64,000 nucleotides of DNA from Candidatus Magasanikiibacteriota bacterium (GTDB taxonomy: Bacteria > Patescibacteria > ABY1 > Magasanikbacterales > 2-02-FULL-50-9b): positions 62,001 through 126,000 of the forward strand of contig CAITMK010000014.1 of NCBI GenBank assembly GCA_903893485.1, in the 5' to 3' direction. This document shows, piece by piece, positions 33,376 to 42,286 of this stretch; positions within the stretch are counted from its first letter, which is position 1; each line of letters opens with the position of its first letter. Under the pieces are notes generated by a model, which saw nothing but the letters and a program-made list of their open reading frames with translations, was not told the origin of the DNA and ran no database searches. The position numbers and the translations under genes were made by a program.

Positions 33376-33404
33376 TTGACAAAATCAATTTTCAATGCTT
33401 AAAT
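33376..33404 (+). promoter_or_regulatory. Promoter of the 33463 unit
   Basis: TTGACA (33376-33381), 17-base spacer, TTAAAT (33399-33404). Only two bases separate its -35 box from that of the divergent promoter (TGTCAA-CC-TTGACA). Confidence 0.75.
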
Positions 33405-33462
33405 ACGAACGGCGTAATCAACGCTCACAACAAACAGACATTCGCTCTCACAGGAGATCCCA

Positions 33463-33804
33463 ATGGCAAAGAAGAAAGCGCAGGGTCGCAAGCCCTGCAT
33501 TCCGGTCAACGTCAGCTTTGACCGCAAACTGTCGCTGAAAGAATAGGCCGCCATTTTCAGCCTCCCGCACACGCCAACGACCGAAAAGGTGGTGCGTGCG
33601 CTGTTCGTTGCCAATGGCGACGGCTACGCGCGCGAAATTCTGGACGGCACGTGGAGTCGTGCGATGCAGCTCAACCGGCTGCTCATCAAGCACGGCTTGC
33701 CGTACCGCGTGCGGAGCTACCCGCTTTCGGAACTGGAGGCTCGCAAGCGCTACGACGGCTACGCGATTTCACAAGAAGGGCTCACGCTCGGCATTGTCAT
33801 GTGA
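33463..33804 (+). pseudogene. Orphan gene interrupted by an in-frame TAG
   Basis: A promoter and AGGAGATCCCA lead to the ATG at 33463. The frame runs 27 codons to TAG (33544-33546), then continues open for 85 codons in the same frame to TGA at 33802. The codon style is the same on both sides (KPCIPVNVSFDRKLSLKE stop AAIFSLPHTPTTEKVVRAL). Either a nonsense mutation, a sequencing error, read-through, or reinitiation at GTG near 33580. Product unknown. Confidence 0.6.
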
Positions 33805-33832
33805 ATCACCAACAAACCCAATGGAGGGCATC

Positions 33833-34462
33833 ATGCCGAAACTCGAAAAAATTCTCGGGGCGGCGGTGCCGCTCCTGACACTCGGCGCTTCGGTGCCACT
33901 GCTCATTGGCGGATGGCAACATCCGATCGAAATCAATTTGGCCGCGTACACGCTGTGGATCATGCTGGCAGCAATGCTCGCATACTCTATGTGGGCGCAG
34001 CACCAACCAACGTGGCGCATGATGCTTGGCTTTTTGCTCGGCAACGTGAGCATGGTGACGCTTGGGCTGGTACGCGGCGGATACACATTCAACCTCGGCA
34101 CATCTGAACTCATCGTGCTGTTCGGCATGGTACTCACCGTGGTCGTGTGGCTCACGGCTAGGCAAATCACCAGCTCAAGCAACCCGCGCATCCTGCTTTT
34201 GGGCGGAGTCACGATCGACGTGATCACCTACTACCCGCTGTTCAAGCAGTACCTCATGCAACACGAACCACCAACGGCGTGGATGAAGCTCGGCTGGTGC
34301 ATGCAACTCACGGGCATAACGATTAACCTGTTCGTCGTGGAACGCATTGTGCAAAAAATTCGGTATCACGAAAAGTCTTTGCCGAAGATTCTCGAAGAGT
34401 CGGCATTTTCGCTCGAGTGCTGCATTTTCATCTCGATGCTTCTGTGGCTGATCAACACGTAA
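33833..34462 (+). CDS. Polytopic membrane protein (orphan, cassette)
   Basis: 209 residues with six or seven hydrophobic segments (AAVPLLTLGASVPLLIGGW, LAAYTLWIMLAAMLAYSMW, MLGFLLGNVSMVTLGLV, ELIVLFGMVLTVVVWLT and CCIFISMLLWLI among them). GGAGGGCATC precedes the ATG at 33833. It probably shares the promoter of the interrupted gene upstream (28 bases between). The spacing of the spans resembles small PQ-loop/DUF carriers but I cannot assign a family. Confidence 0.7.
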   Translation: MPKLEKILGAAVPLLTLGASVPLLIGGWQHPIEINLAAYTLWIMLAAMLAYSMWAQHQPTWRMMLGFLLGNVSMVTLGLVRGGYTFNLGTSELIVLFGMVLTVVVWLTARQITSSSNPRILLLGGVTIDVITYYPLFKQYLMQHEPPTAWMKLGWCMQLTGITINLFVVERIVQKIRYHEKSLPKILEESAFSLECCIFISMLLWLINT

Positions 34463-34486
34463 CAACCGCGTGCGGCGCACCGCAAC

Positions 34487-34533
34487 AAACCCAATCTCAC
34501 GGCTCGCAAAGCGTGGGGGCGGGTCTTTTTTTA
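34487..34533 (+). terminator. Terminator of the plus-strand membrane-protein unit
   Basis: ACCC-CACG ... CGTG-GGGT stem with mismatches, then CTTTTTTTAT. Confidence 0.6.
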
Positions 34534-34534
34534 T

Positions 34535-34592
34535 AAAAAAATCCCGCACCGCGAGTCACCAATTTCTGTGACATCCAAGCGGTGCGGGATTA
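34535..34592 (-). terminator. Terminator of the convergent minus-strand cassette
   Basis: Minus strand AATCCCGCACCGC, a ~30-base loop, GCGGTGCGGGATT, then TTTTTTAT. Confidence 0.85.
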
Positions 34593-34606
34593 AAATTTCT
34601 AACGAC

Positions 34607-35008
34607 CTACGAAACCAATGCGCACGGATGCAGCGTGAACCAAAACGTCAAATCCTTTTTCAGGTTCGCCACGAACTCCACGATGAATGCTTCCAGAAAA
34701 GCGTAATTCCGCGGCGTCCGCTCCTTTGGCAACGCCTGCTCAAACCGCTCGCTCAGCATGCAAATCAGCACGAACTTTGCCGTGTCCATGTTCGGCTGTA
34801 CGAGCACCAACGGGTAGTTGAAGCCCTGTTCAACGTAACTCATCAGGGTTTCCGTGTCCAAATCCTTCGGGCGCTCGATAGCATATACCTCCATCTGCCG
34901 TTCAAGCGCCTGGGGCACGGACGAGTACGCATGTGCCAGCGTCAACACTTCCTTCAAATAACCTTCCAGTTCCGCTTCGATCACTCGAGCCGTATCTGCG
35001 TGTGACAT
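34607..35008 (-). CDS. Small soluble orphan protein (cassette)
   Basis: 133 residues. The start at 35008 follows GGTAGGATTT; the longer frame to 35050 adds residues before the ribosome binding site and is rejected. Mostly helical and acidic, with no membrane segment (MSHADTARVIEAELEGYLKEV, then LERQMEVYAIERPKDL and AFLEAFIVEFVANLKKDLTFWFTL). A TTGACA lies at 35083-35088, but no -10 box at the usual spacing. Not recognised. Confidence 0.65.
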   Translation of the reverse strand: MSHADTARVIEAELEGYLKEVLTLAHAYSSVPQALERQMEVYAIERPKDLDTETLMSYVEQGFNYPLVLVQPNMDTAKFVLICMLSERFEQALPKERTPRNYAFLEAFIVEFVANLKKDLTFWFTLHPCALVS

Positions 35009-35089
35009 AAATCCTACCTCGCGTGCCGGTCCGTTGGCTCGCAGCCACAATCTTATTTCAAAAAATCAGATTTAGCAAAAAATGTCAAT

Positions 35090-35127
35090 ATAAAAATAGG
35101 CAGCAGATGAGTCGCATCTACTGCCCA
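35090..35127 (-). terminator. Terminator of the 36003 gene
   Basis: Minus strand GGCAGTAGATG, loop CGACT, CATCTGCTGCC then TATTTTTATATT. Its tail abuts the -35-like box of the next unit. Confidence 0.85.
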
Positions 35128-35157
35128 GATTGTCCTCCCGCGTTCGCGATTAGGCAA

Positions 35158-36003
35158 TCACTTTCCAAGCCACCGAATCCAATCGCGCAGCTTGCCTGTT
35201 GGTTTCACGCTCATAAGTCGCGTGCCATTGTTCCACGGCCATGCATGCACCACGCATGCCAGCGCTTCGCGATGAAAAGCACCCGGCCCACGCCCCAGTT
35301 GATGCTCTGCCAGCCCACTGACCGTGAGCAAATGCGCAACCGCCGTGTTTGGAACCACGCGAAGCGCCCGATCAAGCAGTTCGCGCGACGCATAATAGCA
35401 ACCCATGGCATCTTGCATGCCCACGAGTCGCTCTTCATACATCGTTGGCTGAAGCCGCTGCCGCCGCCATTCGCGCACCAAGTTTTTGTGGTGAAGCAGA
35501 TACGGTTCGGCATGCGGACCTAGGCGTGTTTGCCACAGCGGCTCCGCCATGATTTCGGCATGCGTCAGCGGCGTACCACTAAACGCCAAATCGCTGCGCC
35601 GCCACACTGCCTGCAAATCCAACACGGTCACCTTGCCGTAAAAGCCGTTTTCCAAGCGATGAAAATCCGCCGCCGAAATACGACCTCCGTACGTACGACC
35701 ATGTGTGCACGTGCGATCGTGTGAATACGTCTCCAAAATTCCGGCGTACGTTGCAAGCGGGCCCACGCCATGCGCCACAATTACAATGGGGTTGCCCGCA
35801 CGACTCAGTCCAACGTACTCCGCGGACAGCGTCGTGCAAAATCGTTCCCAAAAATCGTGACCCAGATTTGTGTGCAGCCGTGCGTCGATCACATCTGACA
35901 CCGTAGCAATATGTCCTTGAGGTCCGCCACGCGTTTCTGCCTCCAAAAAAACTCGATCAAACTTTTCGCCATCGAAATGGAGTCCAAATTGATTTGCGCT
36001 CAT
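35158..36003 (-). CDS. Soluble orphan protein with caspase-fold-like HG segment (cassette)
   Basis: 281 residues. GGAGGGGAAC precedes the ATG at 36003. The first half has the pattern NPIVIVAHGVGPLATY ... GKVTVLDLQAVW, which resembles the His-Gly strand and the following catalytic strand of CHAT/caspase-like folds, but the position where a Cys would be expected carries none. The second half is Arg/His/Leu-rich and helical. No family is assigned. Own promoter (36033-36061) and terminator. Confidence 0.65.
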   Translation of the reverse strand: MSANQFGLHFDGEKFDRVFLEAETRGGPQGHIATVSDVIDARLHTNLGHDFWERFCTTLSAEYVGLSRAGNPIVIVAHGVGPLATYAGILETYSHDRTCTHGRTYGGRISAADFHRLENGFYGKVTVLDLQAVWRRSDLAFSGTPLTHAEIMAEPLWQTRLGPHAEPYLLHHKNLVREWRRQRLQPTMYEERLVGMQDAMGCYYASRELLDRALRVVPNTAVAHLLTVSGLAEHQLGRGPGAFHREALACVVHAWPWNNGTRLMSVKPTGKLRDWIRWLGK

Positions 36004-36032
36004 GTTCCCCTCCGAGATGAATGCCTTTTGCA

Positions 36033-36061
36033 AGCCTAACAAAATGGCACGTGCTTGTCTA
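36033..36061 (-). promoter_or_regulatory. Promoter of the 36003 gene
   Basis: Minus strand TAGACA (36056-36061), 17-base spacer, TAGGCT (36033-36038). A plus-strand TTGTCT/TATAAT-like pair for the divergent permease gene overlaps it. Confidence 0.6.
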
Positions 36062-36097
36062 GCGTTTTTTATATATAATGAATCGAATTCAAAATAT

Positions 36098-37018
36098 ATG
36101 CCATGGTTTCTTGTTGTAATGCTTGCGGCGCTTTGTTGGAGTATCGCTGTTCACACTGATAAATTTGTTTTGTCGCGATACTTTAAAGCAAGTGGGCCTG
36201 GTGGCTACATGCTATTTTCCACACTCGTACAACTGTGTGCAGTTGCAGCAATCATCGCAACACACCCAACTTTTTTTAATGTACCGCGCGCGCACATCGC
36301 AGGACTCGCGATAAGCGGCATCACCTACATCATCGCGATGCTCATCTATTTGTGGGCCATGACCAAAGAAGAAGCAACGCGTGTCTCAATTATTTTTCAG
36401 ACAATCCCCGTATTTTCATTCGTGCTCGAATATTTTTTTCTGCACACTATTTTTTCGCGCAATCAAATCATTGGCGGCATTATTATTTTATGTGGTGCAC
36501 TTCTTATCTCCATCGATAGCGCACATTCAAGCGCAAAAAAAATTCACATTAAATATTCCGTGCTTGGTGCGATGCTTGGCGCATCAATTTTACTTGCCAT
36601 TCAATGGATCGTATTCAAACAAAGCGCAATCGCTGGTGAATATTGGCTCAGCGTTGGCTGGCAATATATGGGTTGTTTATTTGCCGGTGCATGTCTTTTT
36701 ATTTTTGTTCGTCCATTTCGCAAAGATTTTTTTCATGTATTCAAAGCAAATGGTCCCGCGGTGCTCGCGCTGAATGTTGCAAACGATATTATTAATGAAT
36801 CCGGTAATCGCTTGATGAGTTATGCGGTAATGTTTACTCCCGTCACTCTCGCGCAGCTCGCCAACGGTTTTCAAGCGGTGTTTGTTTTTCTTATCGGTAT
36901 ATCTCTTACAAAATTTTTTCCATCGATCTCGAAGGAGTCAATGACCAAAAAAGATCTTATTCAAAAAATTACTGCGATCTCGATTATGCTTTTTGGTGCG
37001 TGGGTACTGGGTTGGTAA
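36098..37018 (+). CDS. EamA-type drug/metabolite transporter
   Basis: 306 residues, ten spans in two repeats. The first begins MPWFLVVMLAALCWSIAVHTDKFVLSRYF, with AMTKEEATRVSIIFQTIPVFSFVLEYFFL closing it, and the second repeats that arrangement (ATPases absent; FTPVTLAQLANGFQAVFVFLIGISL). Family members export amino acids, nucleotide precursors or drugs. The ATG at 36098 is chosen because the first span starts there; the frame upstream overlaps the divergent cassette promoter. The stop abuts that of the convergent P-type ATPase. Confidence 0.82.
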   Translation: MPWFLVVMLAALCWSIAVHTDKFVLSRYFKASGPGGYMLFSTLVQLCAVAAIIATHPTFFNVPRAHIAGLAISGITYIIAMLIYLWAMTKEEATRVSIIFQTIPVFSFVLEYFFLHTIFSRNQIIGGIIILCGALLISIDSAHSSAKKIHIKYSVLGAMLGASILLAIQWIVFKQSAIAGEYWLSVGWQYMGCLFAGACLFIFVRPFRKDFFHVFKANGPAVLALNVANDIINESGNRLMSYAVMFTPVTLAQLANGFQAVFVFLIGISLTKFFPSISKESMTKKDLIQKITAISIMLFGAWVLGW

Positions 37019-38878
37019 TTATTTTTTAACTCGCCGAAATAATCTCGCGGAATTTAGCAGTGGGAAAAAATCTGTCGCGAAATTATAAAACGCCGCAAGC
37101 GCCGGACCAACAAACCCCGTAAATACCAACGCGAATCCAAAAATATTTGAGACGGCCCAGATGATAACATCAAGATGAATCACGGACATTGTTTTCCGAC
37201 TCAGTGCAATAATTTCTGGCACGCGCGCTAAATTATCCGTTAAAATCACTACGTCCGCCGCTTCAACGGCAACGGCAGTGCCTCCGGTACCCATGGCAAT
37301 ACCAATTGCCGCGCGCGAAAGCGCTGGTGCATCGTTCACTCCATCACCGATCATTGCAACCGTTGATCCGTCAGCACCAAACGCAGCGACCTCACGCATT
37401 TTATCTTCTGGTTTCATGTTGGCATGTACGCTGGTAATCCCAAGCGCTTTTGCAATTCGATTTGCAGAAACTTCGTTGTCACCGGTGAGCATGGCAATTT
37501 CAGAAATACCAAGGGCGCGCAGCGCTGTGATACTTTTGTGCGCTTCAGCACGTGGGACATCTGCCAAAAATCCATAGCCGTAAAATTTACCATCTTCAAA
37601 AACCAAAAAAACACTGTTCCCTTCTTTTTCTTGGGCCGCAGCAATATCCGCAGAAATTTTCGTGGGCACTGTCACGTGCGCTGCCAATGCAGCATCAGTA
37701 TTTCCCACCACAATTTTTTTTCCTTCATACATGCAAGTAACTCCCGCGCCTTTCAAAATTTCAAATTTTTCAGGTTCACCAAATTGTTTTACATGTAGCG
37801 CCGCTTCAGCAACCAATGCGCGCCCCGCAGGATGCTCAGAATATTTTTCAGCTGCACCAACAGCGCGCCAAAATTTTTCTAAAGAAATCTCTGGCATAAT
37901 GACGGCGCATTTCACCGACAAATGTCCGTGTGTTAATGTGCCCGTCTTGTCGATTACTATTTTTTGCACGCGGCTGAGCGCCACAATGCGCTGGCCACCC
38001 TTGATAATCACACCACGCTGCGCGGCGCGACCAATGGCGCCAGCCATGGCAAGCGGAATCGCAACCGCCATGTCATCAGCGCAGGCCACCAAAAAAATTG
38101 CCGTGGTCATGGTTGCACTGCGCGTAAAATAATATGTGCCCGCACCAATTGCCAAAACAATCGGCAAAAAAATCGTTGCAAATTTATCCGCAATTTTTTC
38201 CGTTTCAGATTTATTTGCAGCTGCATCAGTAATGAGCGCGGCAATGCGTTCAAAAGTTGAATCTTTTGAAATATGCAGTGCACGAATTTTTATAACCCCC
38301 GCTTCATTAACCGTACCACTTGAAACCAATGAATGAATTTCCTTTTTTACCAACGCAGATTCACCGGTCACCGCGGCTTCATTAATATGCGCTTCACCAA
38401 AAATTACCACGCCATCAACCGGGATACGATCGCCGCTACGCACCACCACGGTATCGCCCACCACCACATCCGTTACTGAAATTTTTGTTTCGACGCCCGC
38501 CGCACCACGTTCCACCGACGCAATTAATGGTTTTTGTTTTAATAATAATTCGACGGCACGATGCGCGCGCGATTCGGTACTCCAATCAAGTAAATCCGCA
38601 CAGGTAAACATGAGCACAATAAATGCCGCGGATTGCGGATCTCCCAAAAAAAATGCAGCGGCAAGTGCAAACGTATTAAATGTATCAATGGTAATTTTTC
38701 TTTTAATCGTTGCCTGAAATGTGCGCGCCAAAAGTGGTAATGATCCTGCGGCAGAAATCGTGAGTAACATGAGTCCCGCCGCGGGCATAAAAAAATGTAC
38801 AACCAAAGCCGCGGCCAGAGCGCTGATAATAATCCATTCACGGCGTGGCGAAGAAAAAAAGGTGCGAAGGTGCTTCAT
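37019..38878 (-). CDS. P1B-like heavy-metal P-type ATPase with non-canonical metal motif
   Basis: About 619 residues, no N-terminal metal-binding domain. Present: TGES actuator loop, DKTGTLT phosphorylation site (Asp ~309), SEHPAGRAL (the HP motif of heavy-metal pumps), MLTGDN and GDGVNDAPAL. In the transport helix the usual CPC/SPC reads ACADDMAVAIP (Cys ~265, Ala, Asp), so ion specificity is not predictable. The ATG at 38878 is favoured because the TATACT box (38888-38893) ends right before the earlier ATG at 38887, so the message would be leaderless. Confidence 0.88.
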   Translation of the reverse strand: MKHLRTFFSSPRREWIIISALAAALVVHFFMPAAGLMLLTISAAGSLPLLARTFQATIKRKITIDTFNTFALAAAFFLGDPQSAAFIVLMFTCADLLDWSTESRAHRAVELLLKQKPLIASVERGAAGVETKISVTDVVVGDTVVVRSGDRIPVDGVVIFGEAHINEAAVTGESALVKKEIHSLVSSGTVNEAGVIKIRALHISKDSTFERIAALITDAAANKSETEKIADKFATIFLPIVLAIGAGTYYFTRSATMTTAIFLVACADDMAVAIPLAMAGAIGRAAQRGVIIKGGQRIVALSRVQKIVIDKTGTLTHGHLSVKCAVIMPEISLEKFWRAVGAAEKYSEHPAGRALVAEAALHVKQFGEPEKFEILKGAGVTCMYEGKKIVVGNTDAALAAHVTVPTKISADIAAAQEKEGNSVFLVFEDGKFYGYGFLADVPRAEAHKSITALRALGISEIAMLTGDNEVSANRIAKALGITSVHANMKPEDKMREVAAFGADGSTVAMIGDGVNDAPALSRAAIGIAMGTGGTAVAVEAADVVILTDNLARVPEIIALSRKTMSVIHLDVIIWAVSNIFGFALVFTGFVGPALAAFYNFATDFFPLLNSARLFRRVKK

Positions 38879-39038
38879 ACGAAGCATAGTATACCGTGAG
38901 ACGCAAAAAAATGCAGCTGTTCGTAAATAATATCTATATTTTATGTATCAAACGCAACTGATGGCGGTTTTTTCGCTAAAATTATACGTTTATTATAAAT
39001 TTGAACCAAATTGACAATACCTTGCGTATATATAATAT

Positions 39039-39815
39039 ATGAAAAAACTCTCAATTATCACCACAAGCTCAGTAGTTGTTGCGTCAATTTTAGGCGCCGT
39101 GCCAGCATTTGCTGCAACCAACCCAGCACATGGCCGCCCCACTATGCAACCACACAAAATTCAAATGAAAAAAACGGACACTAAAAATCAAAATCACCCT
39201 TTTTTTGGTAAAGTCACGGCCGTTTCAGGCACCTCTATTACTATGACCACACTTAGCCCAACATCAACCGCATATACTATCGATGCCAGCCGTGCAAAAT
39301 TCATGAAAAATGAAAAAACTGCTGGCGCAATCACTGATATTGCTGTTGGTAATTTAATTGGCGTGCAAGGCACCTCATCGGGTACTAACATTGCAGCAAA
39401 CGCAATTATGATTAATGGTGGTGGTCCTGAAAATACGAACGGCGCTGTTGGTCGTGGCATTGCCGGCAAAGTAACCTCGATTTCTGGAAATACCTTTACC
39501 ATCGATTCAACTCCATTTCATGGTCGTGGAATGCGCGGCGCCGCAACATCAACACCAGTAACACCGCCAGCCCCAGTCTCATATACGGTAACTGCTGATG
39601 CAAATACGGTATACACTAAAGATGGTCAGCCAGCTACCATCAATGACGTAACCACCACATCATTGATCATGGTTCGTGGCACCACTGATCCGGTTGCACA
39701 CACAATTGCCGCAACAAATGTGATGATCAACACACACATTCCAACCGCATCATCTGCACCGCTCGCAAAAAAATCTTTGCTCGGCCGGGTACTCGGCTTT
39801 TTCCACAAAAAATAA
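39039..39815 (+). CDS. Secreted DUF5666-repeat protein
   Basis: 258 residues. Signal peptide to AFA-AT. Two to three DUF5666-type OB-like units are visible: FFGKVTAVSGTSITMTTL with DIAVGNLIGVQGTSSGTNIAANAIM, then AGKVTSISGNTFTIDS with DVTTTSLIMVRGTTDPVAHTIAATNVMI. A basic short tail follows. Exported, binding role unknown. A TATAAA box at about 38991 would give a ~35-base leader; no ribosome binding site is visible. Confidence 0.8.
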   Translation: MKKLSIITTSSVVVASILGAVPAFAATNPAHGRPTMQPHKIQMKKTDTKNQNHPFFGKVTAVSGTSITMTTLSPTSTAYTIDASRAKFMKNEKTAGAITDIAVGNLIGVQGTSSGTNIAANAIMINGGGPENTNGAVGRGIAGKVTSISGNTFTIDSTPFHGRGMRGAATSTPVTPPAPVSYTVTADANTVYTKDGQPATINDVTTTSLIMVRGTTDPVAHTIAATNVMINTHIPTASSAPLAKKSLLGRVLGFFHKK

Positions 39816-39825
39816 TTTGTTGGAA

Positions 39826-39862
39826 CATAAAAAATCCCCGCTTCGCGCGGGGATTTTTTATT
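39826..39862. terminator. Bidirectional terminator
   Basis: AAAAAATCCCCGC, loop TTCG, GCGGGGATTTTTTATT between convergent genes. Confidence 0.9.
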
Positions 39863-40664
39863 TCTTCAAATTAATTGCTTCGATGCACATGAACAACGGA
39901 ATTTCCAAACGCGCTTTATTTTCCGCGCCAGCACGTGGACCACTTGTTGCAGGACGATGTGATACCCATTCTTCGAGTCGCGTCACTGCAAAACCAGCCT
40001 TGCCCAAATGTTTAAAATATAATTGCAATGGACGATGAAACGAAACCGTTTGCACCGACGGATCGCTGCCCGGATGCATATCAATTTGATTTTTGCGTTC
40101 CGTTAAATACGCGTCAACGCGGCGATACTGCACATGTTTTTTTTCATCCCATTCCCAACTCGAAAATTTTGGCACGCGAAATGTGGGATGATTTAATACA
40201 AATAAAATTCTGCCGCCCGGCGCAAGCACGCGTGCTGCCTCGGCCATAACTGGCGAGACACGTTCGATATTTTGCAACGCCAATACAATTGTCACCACAT
40301 CAACTGAGTTATCCGGCACAAATGAACAATCGTCCGCGGGCGATACATGATATACAATTTCAGGCACAGAATTTTTCTTTGCAATTGCAATTAATTCTGG
40401 CGCGATATCTGATGCAATAATCTGCGCACCAGCGGCCGCAAATCGGCGCGAAAAATATCCTTGCCCGCATGCTAAATCTAAAATTTTCATTCCTGGTTTT
40501 GGCGCGACCAATCGTTCCAAGTTTGGTGCCAATACTTTTTCCTGAAAGGTATCTGGATTATTTTCTAAAAGTTCATCGTACCAAGGCGCAACCGCACCCC
40601 ACGATGTCGATTTTTCGTGCGCCGGTTTTTTTACCACTTTGCGCGGATTAAATGCTGGTCTCAT
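39858..40664 (-). CDS. Class I SAM-dependent methyltransferase
   Basis: 268 residues. Motif I MKILDLACGQGYFSRRFA, motif II ASDIAPELIAIAKK, then DDCSFVPDNSVDVVTIVLALQNI and ARVLAPGGRILFVL define the Methyltransf_11 fold. Substrate unknown; linked with an epimerase and a DedA gene, so sugar or lipid modification is plausible. Start shares ATGA with the epimerase stop. Confidence 0.85.
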   Translation of the reverse strand: MRPAFNPRKVVKKPAHEKSTSWGAVAPWYDELLENNPDTFQEKVLAPNLERLVAPKPGMKILDLACGQGYFSRRFAAAGAQIIASDIAPELIAIAKKNSVPEIVYHVSPADDCSFVPDNSVDVVTIVLALQNIERVSPVMAEAARVLAPGGRILFVLNHPTFRVPKFSSWEWDEKKHVQYRRVDAYLTERKNQIDMHPGSDPSVQTVSFHRPLQLYFKHLGKAGFAVTRLEEWVSHRPATSGPRAGAENKARLEIPLFMCIEAINLKK

Positions 40665-41599
40665 ACGACTTTTTTAAAATACGCAATTGTTTTAACCAAG
40701 CCTTCGTCAACCATCACCTTTGGTTCCCATCCCAGCATTTTTTTAGCAACCGAAATATCTGGCTTGCGACGTTTTGGATCATCACCCGGCAACGCGCGAA
40801 ATGTAATCGCTGATTTTGAACTCGTCAGCTTCACCACTTTTTCCGCAAGCTGTTTCATGGTGAATTCATTTGGATTGCCCATATTCACCGGCCCTGTAAC
40901 GCGCGCCTTTTCCATAAACAACATCATGCCGCGCACCAAATCATCAACGTATTGAAAGCTGCGCGTTTGATCGCCCGCACCATAAATGGTAATTGGCGCG
41001 CCGCGAAGCGCTTGCACGATAAAATTCGAAACCACGCGACCGTCATTCACGGCCATGCGTGGGCCATAGGTATTAAAAATTCGCACCACGCGAATCTCAA
41101 CTTTTTTTTCGCGATGATAATCAAAACATAATGTTTCTGCGGCGCGTTTGCCTTCATCGTAACATGCGCGAATGCCAATTGGATTTACATTTCCCCAATA
41201 CGTTTCGCGTTGTGGATGTTCAAGTGGATCACCATAAATTTCTGACGTGCTTGCCTGCAATACGCGCGCACCAGTTTTTTGTGCCAACTTTAACATGTTA
41301 TGCATTCCTAAAAAACTCGTTTCAATGGTTGCCACCGGATCTTTTTGATAATTCACAGGCGACGCCGGACATGCCAAATTATAAATGCGTGTAAATTTTA
41401 TTTTTGTAACAAATGGTTCACGCACATCGTGTTTAATGAAAGTAAAATTTTTATTTTTCAAACACGTTACAATATTTTTTTTACTTCCACAAAATAAATT
41501 ATCAACGCACACGACGGTGTGGCCCGCGGTGAGCAGCGCCTCGCACAAATGCGAACCGATAAATCCCGCACCACCAGTTACTAAAATTGTTTGTTTCAT
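40661..41599 (-). CDS. NAD-dependent epimerase/dehydratase, UDP-glucuronate decarboxylase-like
   Basis: 312 residues, extended short-chain dehydrogenase. VTGGAGFIGSHLCEALL binds NAD; YNLACPASPVNYQKDPVATI and STSEIYGDPLEHPQRETYWGNV are hallmarks of UDP-xylose synthase-like enzymes; the catalytic Tyr-x3-Lys is YDEGK. It likely makes a nucleotide sugar (UDP-xylose or a relative) for the glycosyltransferases in this region. Overlaps the genes on both sides as ATGA. Confidence 0.9.
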   Translation of the reverse strand: MKQTILVTGGAGFIGSHLCEALLTAGHTVVCVDNLFCGSKKNIVTCLKNKNFTFIKHDVREPFVTKIKFTRIYNLACPASPVNYQKDPVATIETSFLGMHNMLKLAQKTGARVLQASTSEIYGDPLEHPQRETYWGNVNPIGIRACYDEGKRAAETLCFDYHREKKVEIRVVRIFNTYGPRMAVNDGRVVSNFIVQALRGAPITIYGAGDQTRSFQYVDDLVRGMMLFMEKARVTGPVNMGNPNEFTMKQLAEKVVKLTSSKSAITFRALPGDDPKRRKPDISVAKKMLGWEPKVMVDEGLVKTIAYFKKVV

Positions 41600-42231
41600 A
41601 CTTTGTTAGAAAAAACTTTTTTGATTCCCGCAATAAGGAGTGCGCGATCATTTTTGTCGCGAAGAACGTGAATCACCCCTGGTAAAAATGATAAAACTAA
41701 AATTGCCAAAACAATTCTGCCGATATATGTTTCAATTCCCGGAATCGATGCGCCGGCCCAGTAGCCAATATATGGAAGACCAACCGCCCAAATCGCCGCG
41801 CCCAAAATATTATATGCTAAAAATTTTCGATACTTCATGTGGCCCACACCCGCAATAGTTGGTGCAAACGTACGCACCACCGGCAAAAAGCGCGCCAAAG
41901 TAACGGCCTTGCCACCATGCTTCACATAAAAATTATGTGCGCGATCCGCATGGCGTTTGTTAAAAAACAAAGATTTTTCGCGATTAAAAATTTTAGGGCC
42001 AATTTGGCGACCCAAACTGTATCCAACTGAATCCCCCGCAACCGCAGCGATAAAAACAAGTACTGCGAGCAAATGTATATTAATGTACCCTTGCGATGCC
42101 AAAAAGCCCGCGGTGAATAATAAACTATCGCCCGGCAAAAAGAATCCCACCAAAAGGCCGGATTCAGCGAACACAATTCCCGCGACACCAATATAGCCCG
42201 CGGTTTTGATAAATGAAGTGACGTCAAACAT
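41596..42231 (-). CDS. DedA-family membrane protein
   Basis: 211 residues. LVGFFLPGDSLLFTAGFLA, GDSVGYSLGRQIG, FFNKRHADRAHNFYVKHGGKAVTLARFLPVVRTFAPTIAGVGHM and GYWAG are the DedA/SNARE-associated signatures. Family role: lipid transport or envelope homeostasis, membrane-embedded. First of a coupled three-gene run with the epimerase and methyltransferase. A TTGACA at about 42281-42286 may start it. Confidence 0.9.
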   Translation of the reverse strand: MFDVTSFIKTAGYIGVAGIVFAESGLLVGFFLPGDSLLFTAGFLASQGYINIHLLAVLVFIAAVAGDSVGYSLGRQIGPKIFNREKSLFFNKRHADRAHNFYVKHGGKAVTLARFLPVVRTFAPTIAGVGHMKYRKFLAYNILGAAIWAVGLPYIGYWAGASIPGIETYIGRIVLAILVLSFLPGVIHVLRDKNDRALLIAGIKKVFSNKV

Positions 42232-42286
42232 GCTGACATGGTAACGGATTTTTTGAGTTTATACAAGTATAAACAAGGTGATTTTG

